Origin: an uncultured Thalassolituus sp.
GTDB taxonomy: Bacteria; Pseudomonadota; Gammaproteobacteria; Pseudomonadales; Oceanobacteraceae
Reading direction: 5' to 3'
DNA: 38,052 bases
Assembly: GCA_913054055.1 (NCBI GenBank)
Contig: CAJXIT010000001.1
Span: 1 to 38,052 of the forward strand
Made by a program: the position numbers and the translations under genes
The notes under the pieces: model-generated
Databases searched by the model: none
What the model was told of the DNA's origin: nothing
What the model saw: only the letters and a program-made list of their open reading frames with translations
Shown here: piece after piece, positions 25,035-33,937 of the stretch
Numbering within the stretch: position 1 is the first letter of the stretch
How the letters are laid out: every line of letters begins with the position of its first letter

Positions 25035-26510
25035 TTATTGAACCGTTTCTTCTTCGACTGGTTCCTTCTCTTTTCTTTGTAAACCATACTTGCGCATCTT
25101 TTCAACAAGTGTGGTTCGACGTATTTGAAGTTTTTCTGCCGCACGAGCCACCACACCACAAGCATCGTCCAAAGCTTGCTGAATCAGTGAGCGCTCTAAG
25201 TTGGTTAAGTAATCTTTAAGGTCAATACCATTAACCGGCAATAAAGCGGGTGAATCCAGCCCCACAAGGCCTGGCTCACTTGGTAAGGTTGAAGGCATTT
25301 GCATATCACCTTCGTTTTCATCCCCTTCATCCATATGGCGGAATTTCTTTGGTAACTCAGGCAAACCGATCACACCGTACGGGTGCAAAATCGCTAACCG
25401 CTCAACAAGGTTTGCTAATTCTCTAACATTGCCATGCCAATCATGTCGGCATAACGACATAATCGCAGCACTGTTAAAACGGATAGATCCTCGTTTTTCA
25501 TTTTCCATTCTAGAAATTAATTCATTCATTAATAATGGAATGTCTTCTCGGCGCTCACGCAATGGTGGTACTTCTACAGGGAATACATTTAAACGGTAGA
25601 ATAAGTCCTCTCGAAAACTTTCTCTTTCTACCATTTGCTCTAAGTCTTTGTGAGTCGCGGCAATGATACGCACATTGGTTTTAATGGTTTTTGTGCCACC
25701 AACTCTCTCATAAGTTCGTTCTTGCAATACACGCAACAATTTAACTTGCATATTTAATGGCAGGTCGCCAATTTCATCTAAAAACAATGTACCACCTTCA
25801 GCCATTTCAAAACGCCCCGCACGGGAGGTTATGGCGCCAGTAAAGGCGCCTTTTTCATGACCAAACAATTCACTTTCGATTAATTCATTAGGAATGGCAC
25901 CACAATTAACCGGCACAAAAGGACCATCCCTGCGGTCACTATGATAATGAAGGTTACGAGCAACCACTTCTTTACCGGTTCCACTTTCACCAGTAATTAA
26001 CACCGTAACGTCTTTATTCGCCACTTGATGCATCAGTTCTCGGACGTATTGTATTTCTCGGCTAGTGCCCACTAAGGATCTAAACAATTGAACTGGACGT
26101 CGTTCGCCACGTACGCGATTGTGCGCGAAGTGCTCTCTAAAAATTTGAGCACGGTGCAAACTATCAAGCAATTTATTATAACTAGGGGGCATGGTCACAT
26201 GAGCAATAATGGCTCTGCGGATATCTTCAGATAGTTCAGCAGGTAATTCATCATCACCCACATAAATGATTGGCATACCTTTATCCCAATCATTGATATC
26301 GTTTAACATTTCTGAAGTTGATTTTGAACCTGAGCTCCCAAGGATTACAGCAACAATGTCCATTGGGTCATCTGAATTACCAGCAACGGTTTTCCAGTTT
26401 TTAGAATCACTTTCAAATGCTTCTTCACCTAAAAAGTCCAACAAAACATGCATGTCATGTTTACGCTGTTCGTTGTCATCCACTAACAAGACTTTAATCT
26501 CTCGCCACAT
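25035..26510 (-). CDS. fleQ: Flagellar master regulator FleQ (sigma-54 activator)
   Basis: A 491-residue enhancer-binding protein that activates early flagellar operons with RpoN and, in Pseudomonas, switches biofilm genes in response to c-di-GMP. Order: an atypical receiver-like domain that lacks the usual phosphorylation aspartate (ILGSSG in its place), the AAA+ domain with Walker A GESGTGKE (about 172-179), the sigma-54 contact GAFTGA (about 219-224) and Walker B LFLDEIGD, then a Fis-type helix-turn-helix (VARAAEKLQIRRTTLVEKM). The segment LFRSLVGTSREIQYVR just before Walker A matches the c-di-GMP-sensitive part of FleQ. It stands alone behind its own promoter region. Confidence 0.96.
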   Translation of the reverse strand: MWREIKVLLVDDNEQRKHDMHVLLDFLGEEAFESDSKNWKTVAGNSDDPMDIVAVILGSSGSKSTSEMLNDINDWDKGMPIIYVGDDELPAELSEDIRRAIIAHVTMPPSYNKLLDSLHRAQIFREHFAHNRVRGERRPVQLFRSLVGTSREIQYVRELMHQVANKDVTVLITGESGTGKEVVARNLHYHSDRRDGPFVPVNCGAIPNELIESELFGHEKGAFTGAITSRAGRFEMAEGGTLFLDEIGDLPLNMQVKLLRVLQERTYERVGGTKTIKTNVRIIAATHKDLEQMVERESFREDLFYRLNVFPVEVPPLRERREDIPLLMNELISRMENEKRGSIRFNSAAIMSLCRHDWHGNVRELANLVERLAILHPYGVIGLPELPKKFRHMDEGDENEGDMQMPSTLPSEPGLVGLDSPALLPVNGIDLKDYLTNLERSLIQQALDDACGVVARAAEKLQIRRTTLVEKMRKYGLQRKEKEPVEEETVQ

Positions 26511-26578
26511 GGTGCGTCCCTAATTTTTCAAATGAATGTCAAATACAACACTTGCCAGTTAATTGACTTGTTCTATTA

Positions 26579-26607
26579 GTAATAGTCAGTGAGGTAGCAT
26601 TGGTCAA
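26579..26607 (-). promoter_or_regulatory. Sigma-70 promoter candidate for fleQ
   Basis: On the minus strand TTGACC (26602-26607) and TATTAC (26579-26584) are spaced by exactly 17 bases. The start point would be near 26572, giving a leader of about 60 bases before the fleQ ATG. FleQ genes are usually transcribed by the housekeeping sigma factor, which fits. Confidence 0.6.
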
Positions 26608-26661
26608 ATAAATGACTATAATTTTTTATTATTATTCTTATCGCGCCATAGAATTGGAATT

Positions 26662-26677
26662 TGTGAGTCAAGTCACA
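26662..26677. promoter_or_regulatory. CRP/Vfr binding site upstream of fleQ
   Basis: TGTGAGTCAAGTCACA is a perfect match to the CRP consensus TGTGA-N6-TCACA. Its centre is about 160 bases before the fleQ start codon and about 97 bases before the predicted transcription start. In Pseudomonas aeruginosa the CRP homologue Vfr is reported to repress fleQ, so a link between cAMP and flagellar control is plausible; here the site is upstream of the promoter, and the direction of the effect cannot be told. Confidence 0.65.
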
Positions 26678-26810
26678 GCGCTTGTGTCTATTAGTGACAA
26701 AAAAAATGAAGGCTGTAAACCGTTTTTTTCAATTAATTTTTCGAAAACTTTGTTCTTGGTTTTTAATTTGATCAAACCGCCAAATAATGGCGTAAACCAC
26801 CGTCACATAT

Positions 26811-26845
26811 AATAAAAAAAGGTTAACTAACCCTTTTTTATTATA
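26811..26845 (-). terminator. Terminator after fliS
   Basis: On the minus strand an A-run, GGGTTAGTTAACC and a T-run (TTTTTTTATT) form a short hairpin with A-T extension. It lies about 26 bases after the fliS stop. The G/C core is small, but the flanking A and T tracts allow it to work in either direction. Confidence 0.6.
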
Positions 26846-26870
26846 TAAATTTATTTACATGGGAGTTGCA

Positions 26871-27314
26871 CTAAACGGATAAAACACTTGCCGCCTGACT
26901 GTTATCAAACTTCCCCTGGCGTTTCATATCCAAGTAGCTTTCTCGAATGCCTTCCCAACCTGCTTTTACTTCTAGTAATAACCCCATTACTTCATTAATA
27001 ATATCAATATCGTTCAAGCGGTTAGCATCAAATAATCGCCTACACATATAATCATAAAGACGCTCAAGATTACCACTGACATCCCCACCCTTATCATGAT
27101 CAAGAGATTCTTGAAGGGCACAAACAATATCTATTGCACGGCCAATTTTTTCATTTTTAGCTTCGTAATCTTCTTGTTCAATGTAGGTTTTTGCCATAGA
27201 AAGCCGCGTCAGCGCCCCTTCTAAAAGCAATTGGATTAATTTATGAGGATCAGCCTCCATCACTTCAGTTTGCAAACTGACTTGACCGTATTCCTTAGCA
27301 CCGTTTTTATACAT
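26871..27314 (-). CDS. fliS: Flagellin export chaperone FliS
   Basis: Cytoplasmic helical chaperone of 147 residues that binds the C-terminal D0 region of flagellin, prevents early polymerisation and guides it to the export gate. The family features GAKEYGQVSLQTEVMEADPHKLIQLLLEGA at the N-terminus and NLERLYDYMCRRL near residue 85 are present. The true start is the ATG at 27314 (MYKNG), with GAGGG eight bases upstream. A GTG at 27338 lies in frame but falls at the predicted transcription start. Unlike in most relatives, it is separated from fliD by a gene of opposite direction and has its own sigma-28 promoter. Confidence 0.95.
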   Translation of the reverse strand: MYKNGAKEYGQVSLQTEVMEADPHKLIQLLLEGALTRLSMAKTYIEQEDYEAKNEKIGRAIDIVCALQESLDHDKGGDVSGNLERLYDYMCRRLFDANRLNDIDIINEVMGLLLEVKAGWEGIRESYLDMKRQGKFDNSQAASVLSV

Positions 27315-27344
27315 CTTTTTTGCCCTCTGTCTCTTCACTATATT

Positions 27345-27371
27345 ACAGCGGCTGTATTGATTATTACTTTA
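27345..27371 (-). promoter_or_regulatory. Sigma-28 (FliA) promoter of fliS
   Basis: On the minus strand TAAAGTAA (27364-27371), exactly 11 bases, then GCCGCTGT (27345-27352). The consensus is TAAAGTTT-N11-GCCGATAA; both cores (TAAA and GCCG) and the spacer match. Transcription would start near 27338, about 24 bases before the fliS ATG, leaving room for the ribosome site. Confidence 0.7.
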
Positions 27372-27498
27372 GTATTTAAAGAGAAAAATGACATAAAAAC
27401 GGTAAACATTGCTTAAAAAAGCGGCAACCCCTAGCCAATCAACTCCCCAAAACATTAGAAAAAACATATAACCACCTGATTTTATTAAGAAAATAATA

Positions 27499-27516
27499 TT
27501 GGCATAAAGGCTGCTT
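27499..27516 (+). promoter_or_regulatory. Sigma-54 promoter of the TPR-methyltransferase gene
   Basis: TTGGCATAAAGGCTGCTT holds GG and GC separated by ten bases, with TTGGCA at -24 and CTGC at -12; the consensus is TGGCAC-N5-TTGC. It ends 48 bases before the ATG. FleQ, encoded nearby, is a sigma-54 activator, so it could control this gene. Confidence 0.68.
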
Positions 27517-27564
27517 TATCAATTTCATTACTTAATAGTCACCTAATGAATTTAGGGGGATTGC

Positions 27565-29637
27565 ATGCTTTTCAATACTCAAACAAAACGTCCTTCTCAG
27601 GCCAACCTTAGGGTAAACCGAGGGAGCTTAAAAAAATCTAAGGCATTAGCTTATAAGCATTACGAAGCTGCCCTAGCGTGCATAGAAAACTATAAGCAAG
27701 CCGCGCAAGCTTTTAACAAAGCTAAAACATACATATTAAATGCTATTGAGATTAACCCAATCGATGCAGAAAGTTTAAATCTACTTTCTAGAATTGAGCT
27801 GGAACGAGGCGATAAAACAGCCGCCTTAAACGCCATTAATAGCGCGGTTGAATTAGAGCCAGATAATGGTGGCTACTGGTACAGTGCAGGCCATGCTTTA
27901 TTGGCGAATCATCAACTAGATAAAGCAGAATTTGCGTTCAAAAACGCCATTGAATTTTTACCGGATGAAACCCGAGCCGAAATTGGTTTAGCCTATACCT
28001 ATCAAGAACTGGGCGAACCCGTTAAAGCGTTTCAAATTTATCGTGTTTTAATCAAAAGCCAACCTAATGACTTACAACTGCGCAGCTTATTATTAAATGC
28101 CGCCAGTACCTTAAAAGCCGATTATTATGATCAGGTGCTTGAAAATGATTTAATCACTTACTTTAACTGGGAAGGCATTAATTTATCCCAGTTAGCCAAT
28201 TTGTGCAGCAGCTTGCTCGAGCATAAATTTCAGCTAAACAAGGATGGCAGCGCCGCACAATTTGAAGAAATGGCCAACAGCCATTTTTTACAAGCCTCGT
28301 TAAAAAATACGTTCATTAAAAGTGAATTGTTAGAGAAGCTTATTATGGCACTGCGCTATGAGCTACTTTCCCACTCAACAAAAAATGGCAATCTCAGCCA
28401 CAATTACATTGCTTTAAGCCATGCCATCTCTCAATACGGATTAAGAAGTGAATACATTCTTCCCGTAACTGATGCTGAAAAAAACATGGTGAACACATTA
28501 AAAAACATCATTGATCAATCCATCGTGAAGCCCGGCTGCACCCCTACGGACGTCTCTGGGGCGCTATTATTATTTGCCATGTACGAACCCTGGATTGAAC
28601 TGAATAATTACAAGCAACTGATTCAATTTCCCAATGAAAGCTGGCCTGCGACTACGTTTGAATTAAAAAAAGAAAATGAGGCATTATTTTCTTTAAATGA
28701 ATACGAATTTGATACCATCACATCATTGACAATGGCGTCAGTAAACCCGGTTAAATCTCAGTACGAAGCTTTCCCTTACCCAAGGTGGGATAAACTGGAC
28801 CATAAAAAGCCAAGCAACTATGGCATCGCGTTAAGCAATGAATATCCAGGCACCCACTTTTCGGAAGCACTATTTGAGCAGCCATTAAATGTGTTAATTG
28901 CAGGCTGTGGCACAGGTCGTCATGCACTGAATGTGGCTAAGTATTTTCATAAGGTAAATGTCACAGCAATCGATTTAAGCAAACAAAGTTTAAGCTATGC
29001 ACAATCTAAAGCTGAGGAATTGGCCATTGAGAATATCTCGTTCAAGCAAGCAGACTTAACTCAGCTTGATACTATGAAAAAACCATTTGATATTATTGAG
29101 TGCTCTGGTGTATTGCATCATATTCCCGATTATAAACCGGCGTTAACTAACCTACTTAACAACCTAAAGCCCAATGGCTTAATTAAAATATCGCTTTATA
29201 GTGAGTATGCCCGCCAGCCTATCAACCAGGTAAGAGAGTTATTCAAACGGGACATCGACCATCTTGAACCTCAAAAAATAAAGATCATTCGCCAAGCGAT
29301 TTTACAGGGGGAAGTCATTAAAGATACCAATGGCATTATTAGCTCAGATGATTTTTACAATATGAGTGGTGTGATTGATTTATTATTTCACCAATTTGAG
29401 CGTCAATTTACTCCCAGTAAACTACAAGCCTTATGTGAGGAATTTCAACTTGAATGGTTAGGGTTCTCTAATTTAAGTGAAGACTTGAAACAGAAGTTCA
29501 TGACCTTCCATCAAGATACTGGCGCTAACTTAAAAGACTTAAATCAATGGGAAGCATTTGAAAAAGAGAACACCAATGCGTTCTCTTCTATGTATCAATT
29601 TTATTGCCAATATAAACCTAAGTTGACGTTGAACTAA
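27565..29637 (+). CDS. TPR-repeat SAM-dependent methyltransferase in flagellar cluster
   Basis: A 690-residue protein of two parts. Residues about 20-185 are helical tetratricopeptide repeats (for example AIEINPIDAESLNLLSRIEL and AVELEPDNGGYWYSAGHALL). A middle linker leads to the motif SQYEAFPYPRWDKL near 398, known from a group of TPR-linked methyltransferases. The class I fold then shows the SAM motif VLIAGCGTGRHAL (about 441), the acidic IDLS end of strand 2, and ECSGVLHHIPDYKP (about 511). AGGGGGA lies four bases before the ATG. It is inverted between fliD and fliS and has a sigma-54 promoter, so modification of flagellin, its glycan or another flagellar part is the best guess. The substrate is not shown by the sequence. 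Confidence 0.82.
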   Translation: MLFNTQTKRPSQANLRVNRGSLKKSKALAYKHYEAALACIENYKQAAQAFNKAKTYILNAIEINPIDAESLNLLSRIELERGDKTAALNAINSAVELEPDNGGYWYSAGHALLANHQLDKAEFAFKNAIEFLPDETRAEIGLAYTYQELGEPVKAFQIYRVLIKSQPNDLQLRSLLLNAASTLKADYYDQVLENDLITYFNWEGINLSQLANLCSSLLEHKFQLNKDGSAAQFEEMANSHFLQASLKNTFIKSELLEKLIMALRYELLSHSTKNGNLSHNYIALSHAISQYGLRSEYILPVTDAEKNMVNTLKNIIDQSIVKPGCTPTDVSGALLLFAMYEPWIELNNYKQLIQFPNESWPATTFELKKENEALFSLNEYEFDTITSLTMASVNPVKSQYEAFPYPRWDKLDHKKPSNYGIALSNEYPGTHFSEALFEQPLNVLIAGCGTGRHALNVAKYFHKVNVTAIDLSKQSLSYAQSKAEELAIENISFKQADLTQLDTMKKPFDIIECSGVLHHIPDYKPALTNLLNNLKPNGLIKISLYSEYARQPINQVRELFKRDIDHLEPQKIKIIRQAILQGEVIKDTNGIISSDDFYNMSGVIDLLFHQFERQFTPSKLQALCEEFQLEWLGFSNLSEDLKQKFMTFHQDTGANLKDLNQWEAFEKENTNAFSSMYQFYCQYKPKLTLN

Positions 29638-29724
29638 TTATTCTTTAAAAACCTATAACGGCATATCAAATTAATTTTATCATAATTATATGCTTTACAT
29701 TTTAGGTAAAGCCTTCAATTTATT

Positions 29725-32700
29725 TTATTTTTTACCGGCATTAGCCATAGCTTCAAACTGCTGAGTAAGGAAATTTTCTGTGGTTTTCAAAGTAGCTATT
29801 ATTGAATCATTATAGAGAAAGCTCGCCTTCAACCGGGCTTCAGTAGCAGCGATTCTTGCTTCAAAACTTTCTGTATCCTCATCAAGTGTGACTTGTTGCT
29901 TTTCTAAAGCATCAAACTTCGAGTCAAGTGTCCCGCCATTTGGATCTAGAATATTTTGTAGCAAGTCTTTCAATTGATCTGCAATACCGCTGACATAAGT
30001 GACCGATCCACGAGAACCTAAGTCTCCACCTTCAACCTTTATACGGATTCCGCTTGCTTCATCAATTTCACCATCCTGCGCCTTACCTGTCTCACCATCA
30101 CCCTGCCCTACAGTGAACCCATAAGCCGTAGCAGCTGCAGTATCAATATCTGTGATTTCTACTTTTGAGCTGGCGCCAGTAGAAGCTGAGATAATACCTA
30201 ACGTCCCATAAGCTGCAGATGCGGTGTCATCGGTATAATCCACTTTCACCTCAACGTCAGCATCTTCTAGTGTACTATTTTCATTAATCGCTTTCTGCAT
30301 GGCGGTTGCTAGCTCAGCACCAGTACCATAAGTTTTCTGTGGAATGGTGATGACAGCCTCAATACCATCAACCTCTATGGTAAAGTTTTCATTAGTGGCA
30401 TCGATGACAACAGGGCCAGCTTCAATGGCTGATTGATTAGCCACATAATACCCATTGGTGGCAGCAGCATTACCATTTTGAGCAGTAAGATACTGACCAT
30501 TCCCTTTTGCCTCAACCCCATTAATAGTACCTTCGGTATCTAAGCCAGTAACAATATCATCTTCTGTACCATCTGGTTCATGCATGCCTAAAAATGAAAT
30601 AGCAGACGCATCCAAGGTTGCAAAAGAAACAGTATTGTCATGCCCACCAATATTAAATATTAATTGGCCTTTATCTGTTTCTGTGTCATATTCATATCTC
30701 ACATAAGCCGTAATATCTGACCCAAACTGAATATCAGAATCCATACCGAGCGCATCATAACCCCCATTGTATGTGGTATTTACTCCGGGTAAACCTAAGG
30801 TAGCTTGAGCATTAGCATCGGCTGACTGTATTTCAATAGATGCCGAAGATCCAAACATTGCAGATGTTTTAACACCATCTCGAGAAATGGTTTCAAAATA
30901 TATTTGATCGCTAGCATCTAATTTGGCGACCACATCACCCACTTCAAATTGACCATTATTCAAAATAGATAAATCGAGTGCTTCTTGTACGGCTGTCAAC
31001 GAATCGGTTTTATCTCCACCGCTGACATCAGTATTCACATCCACATTCAACGTTATGCCATCTACTACCAAATCAAAGGTGGCGTTATTAGCGCCGCTAA
31101 AATCAATACCACCCGCAATGACGGCACCGCCGGTTGTATAAGCACCGCGTCCATCGGATACCACTTGAATAAAATCGTCATGGGTTTGACTGGTGGTCAC
31201 CAATTCAAGGCCATTTCCTGTACCTAGCTGTGCGGTGACAACCCCAGGTCCAAAACCGTTTACCACATCATCTAACTTAGCTTGAATATCAGTGATGTTA
31301 TTACCGCTATCAGCGTCCATAACAATGGTTTTTTCGACGCCGTTAACGTTTAAAACAAAGCCTGAGTTCGCCGTTGTAAAATCAATATTGGTGGAAATAT
31401 CACGAGTACCCTCAGTTGTGGTAGCGCCTGAAATTAAAGGAGCTAAATTCGCATCCGCAGCGTCTCGAATATCTGTATTAATCGCCAATTCTAATGCTGT
31501 GGCTAAATCAGCACCCGAATTATAGGTACCTGCAGGTAAACTCACTGTATTGGCGCTATCGGTTCCATTTATCCCTACCTGAAAGTCCACTGTGGAACCA
31601 AACGTTAACCCAGGATCTTTACCGTTTACTTGCAAGCCATCTGTCGCTGAAAGCCCCAATAGAACATCACTGGTATTGGCCCCTACAGCAGTAATTTCAA
31701 TAGAATCTGTAGCGCTTGGATTCGTCGTTTTAAATATTAACTTGTCGTCATCATCAAAGCTGGCGATTACATTGCCATTTAGGGCAGTGGCATCAACAGC
31801 CGTTTGTATGGCTTGAAGCACATCTTTACGATCACCGTAAATCCCATCACTGTTTAAATCTAAACCGTCTGCGTTTAAATTCACGGTAACCGACTCAGCT
31901 GGGCCACTGTTTAAACTTATATCAAAGCTGGCATTGGATGTTGAGAAATTTATCCCTGTTGATTCATCAACTGCTTTAGCAGCTGGTCTAGTTGAGGTAC
32001 CGTATCCATTAAAATATTCAGTATTCAAACCACTTAACGGTGTTCCTTCAAACTCCCCTTCACCTAAATCGGCAAAGCCTAGAGTATTGGCAACATTTGA
32101 GTCCGTAGAGGAAATATACACTTGAGAGCTAGAGCCGTAAGTATTTGAGGTAATAGAAAAAGAAGTCGATGCAGCATCGTATGAAACCGTTGAACTATAT
32201 CCACGATCTTTAAAGTCTTTCGCACTATTAATCTGTAACTGAATTTCCGCAGCTAGGTCATCACCACTGGTATAACTTCCCTGTGTAAGCTGAATAGCCG
32301 CCGTTTTTCCATTTAAATTAACGCTAAAACCATCATTCGCATCATTGATCTCAACCGGAGTCAGAAAATCTAATAAGTTAACAGAGCCCCCCTGATAGAT
32401 ACCCTGTGTTGCCAATTGAGTAATTTCAATATCATACGTACCAGGCTTTGTATTAATGGATTCATTTAAGTAGCTGACTCGGTTATCTGTAGTCATACCT
32501 TGGGTTGCGAACACACCTGAAACCGCTTCTCGGTCCTCATTCAGTCCTTTTAAAAATAGACTACTATCGAACTTTAATTTAAAACTGTCATTTTGATCGC
32601 TATAAATTCCTAGCTCGCTGAATGAACGAAAATTGGTTCCTGTAATACCAGATACTGTACTGGTCATAATACTTCGAACTTGGGTATTGATACTTCGTAA

Positions 32701-33699
32701 AGTGCTGTCACCCAATAATAAACTACCAGTGGCGTCCGTTTCATCAAACGCGGTTAGTTCTTTATAGGTTTCTTGAAACGCATTAAAGGCATCGATCATT
32801 TCATTGATATTTTCAGATATAGCCGTGATATCTGCCCCAACTGTAATCGAAACTTCTTCACCTACATTTGCGCTTTTCAAATTCAAGGTCACCCCATCAA
32901 TTAATTCATCAACGGTATTTGAAGAACGTGTAACTGCTAACCCATTTACATTCAGTAATGCATCTTGTCCCTTCTGGGTTTCAGATAAATTAGTGCCGGG
33001 GGTATCTTGATTTTTATTGTAAGCAAAATTAGCTAGCCCAGTTGTGGCCAATGCACCTGATTCGTCTTTTGCGACAATCTCCATGCTCATGTCTTCGCCA
33101 GTCTCTTCACTGGTCATCTGTAACACATAGCCAGAGCCATCAAAAACAATGCTGGCTTTCACACCAAATTCAGCATCGTTAATGGCATTTCTCAAACCTT
33201 GAAGGGTGTTATTGCCATCATTAATGGTAATGGTTTGAGTTGCTGCGTCTGGGTTTGCAGTGAATGTATCGTATGCACCACCAGGGTCGGTATATGTGGT
33301 CGTACCAAATGTAAAGGTTAATTCACCTTTACCTACCGCTTCAGTGACAGAGGTATACGATTCAGAGACAAGAGAATGAGCTTTTGCGGTTCGTTGAACC
33401 TCCACTGCATACGTACCACTTGGAGCAGATGTTGTGGCAGTGGCTGTTAGTATGGTTTCGTCTGAAGACTCAGCCTTCGTGGCGCCAGCATTGGCATCAT
33501 CGGATAACTTTACAATGGCCTCACTGAAGTCATAAAGCTTACTTTGCACTTCGCCATATGCCGAAATTTTGGCATCAATGGCACTTTGACGAGTATTAAG
33601 GCGCAACTCACCTGCCGCTTTATCAGCATTGATGATATTTTCAACCAGGTCACTGGTTAATAAATCTGAACCAATCCCTAAAGACTCTATTGCTGCCAT
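29725..33699 (-). CDS. fliD: Flagellar cap protein FliD (HAP2), greatly enlarged
   Basis: Filament cap that folds flagellin at the growing tip. At 1324 residues it is about three times the usual size. The N-terminal FliD domain (MAAIESLGIGSDLL to about 115, with GTYAVEVQRTAKAHSL) and the first part of the C-terminal domain (about 245-430) are normal. The final 110 residues form the usual helical end (DQLKDLLQNIL to FLTQQFEAMANAGKK). Between them, from about 448 to 1203, lie at least six divergent copies of a 90-105 residue beta-rich unit with the theme aromatic-x-hydrophobic-x-Val-x-Gly, then Gly-x-Tyr-x-Ser/Thr-Gly-x-x-Leu-Ala. No cysteine was seen. GGAGGGG precedes the ATG. The size probably matches the giant flagellin. 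Confidence 0.93.
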   Translation of the reverse strand: MAAIESLGIGSDLLTSDLVENIINADKAAGELRLNTRQSAIDAKISAYGEVQSKLYDFSEAIVKLSDDANAGATKAESSDETILTATATTSAPSGTYAVEVQRTAKAHSLVSESYTSVTEAVGKGELTFTFGTTTYTDPGGAYDTFTANPDAATQTITINDGNNTLQGLRNAINDAEFGVKASIVFDGSGYVLQMTSEETGEDMSMEIVAKDESGALATTGLANFAYNKNQDTPGTNLSETQKGQDALLNVNGLAVTRSSNTVDELIDGVTLNLKSANVGEEVSITVGADITAISENINEMIDAFNAFQETYKELTAFDETDATGSLLLGDSTLRSINTQVRSIMTSTVSGITGTNFRSFSELGIYSDQNDSFKLKFDSSLFLKGLNEDREAVSGVFATQGMTTDNRVSYLNESINTKPGTYDIEITQLATQGIYQGGSVNLLDFLTPVEINDANDGFSVNLNGKTAAIQLTQGSYTSGDDLAAEIQLQINSAKDFKDRGYSSTVSYDAASTSFSITSNTYGSSSQVYISSTDSNVANTLGFADLGEGEFEGTPLSGLNTEYFNGYGTSTRPAAKAVDESTGINFSTSNASFDISLNSGPAESVTVNLNADGLDLNSDGIYGDRKDVLQAIQTAVDATALNGNVIASFDDDDKLIFKTTNPSATDSIEITAVGANTSDVLLGLSATDGLQVNGKDPGLTFGSTVDFQVGINGTDSANTVSLPAGTYNSGADLATALELAINTDIRDAADANLAPLISGATTTEGTRDISTNIDFTTANSGFVLNVNGVEKTIVMDADSGNNITDIQAKLDDVVNGFGPGVVTAQLGTGNGLELVTTSQTHDDFIQVVSDGRGAYTTGGAVIAGGIDFSGANNATFDLVVDGITLNVDVNTDVSGGDKTDSLTAVQEALDLSILNNGQFEVGDVVAKLDASDQIYFETISRDGVKTSAMFGSSASIEIQSADANAQATLGLPGVNTTYNGGYDALGMDSDIQFGSDITAYVRYEYDTETDKGQLIFNIGGHDNTVSFATLDASAISFLGMHEPDGTEDDIVTGLDTEGTINGVEAKGNGQYLTAQNGNAAATNGYYVANQSAIEAGPVVIDATNENFTIEVDGIEAVITIPQKTYGTGAELATAMQKAINENSTLEDADVEVKVDYTDDTASAAYGTLGIISASTGASSKVEITDIDTAAATAYGFTVGQGDGETGKAQDGEIDEASGIRIKVEGGDLGSRGSVTYVSGIADQLKDLLQNILDPNGGTLDSKFDALEKQQVTLDEDTESFEARIAATEARLKASFLYNDSIIATLKTTENFLTQQFEAMANAGKK

Positions 33700-33767
33700 A
33701 TCCCCTCCAAAGCCAACTTTATGCGCTTAATCATCACGCATTAAAACCGATACCACCTTTAACGGCA

Positions 33768-33795
33768 GAATCGGCCAATACTTTAGCTTGCCTTA
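33768..33795 (-). promoter_or_regulatory. Possible sigma-28 promoter of fliD
   Basis: On the minus strand GCCGATTC (33768-33775) has a near-perfect GCCGAT core, with TAAG (33792-33795) sixteen bases upstream, one base more than ideal. It lies about 70 bases before the fliD ATG. The -35 is weak, so this is tentative. A TGGCAG...TTGAA sequence further upstream resembles a sigma-54 site but has GA in place of the essential GC. Confidence 0.35.
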
Positions 33796-33937
33796 TTGCT
33801 AATCTGGTCTAATAACACCCTATAAGATTAGGTGATAAAGCCTAGTTAACAAGCTATATAAATCTTTAATAACTCAGGGTTATTAATATTCAAGAAGCCT
33901 GCCACTTGTAAAAGGGTAGCTGTTGCCCGATCACATA

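Larger units (their letters stand above)
26511..26870. other. Non-coding interval between fliS and fleQ
   Basis: 360 AT-rich bases. From right to left it holds the fliS terminator, a CRP/Vfr-type box and a sigma-70 promoter for fleQ. No minus-strand reading frame resembling fliT/fleP, which follows fliS in Pseudomonas, is found. A short plus-strand frame (26612-26812) has no ribosome site and an Ile/Phe/Tyr-rich product, and I do not consider it a gene. Confidence 0.7.

Noticed and set aside
26612..26812. Plus-strand frame of 66 codons in the fliS-fleQ gap
   Set aside because: No ribosome site, AT-driven composition, and it overlaps the CRP/Vfr box and runs toward the fliS terminator; it does not resemble any family.
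27420..27460. Possible sigma-54 promoter for fliS on the minus strand (TTGGCTAGGGGTTGC)
   Set aside because: GG and GC are nine bases apart rather than ten; spacing is strict for sigma-54, and a better sigma-28 promoter is present nearer the gene.
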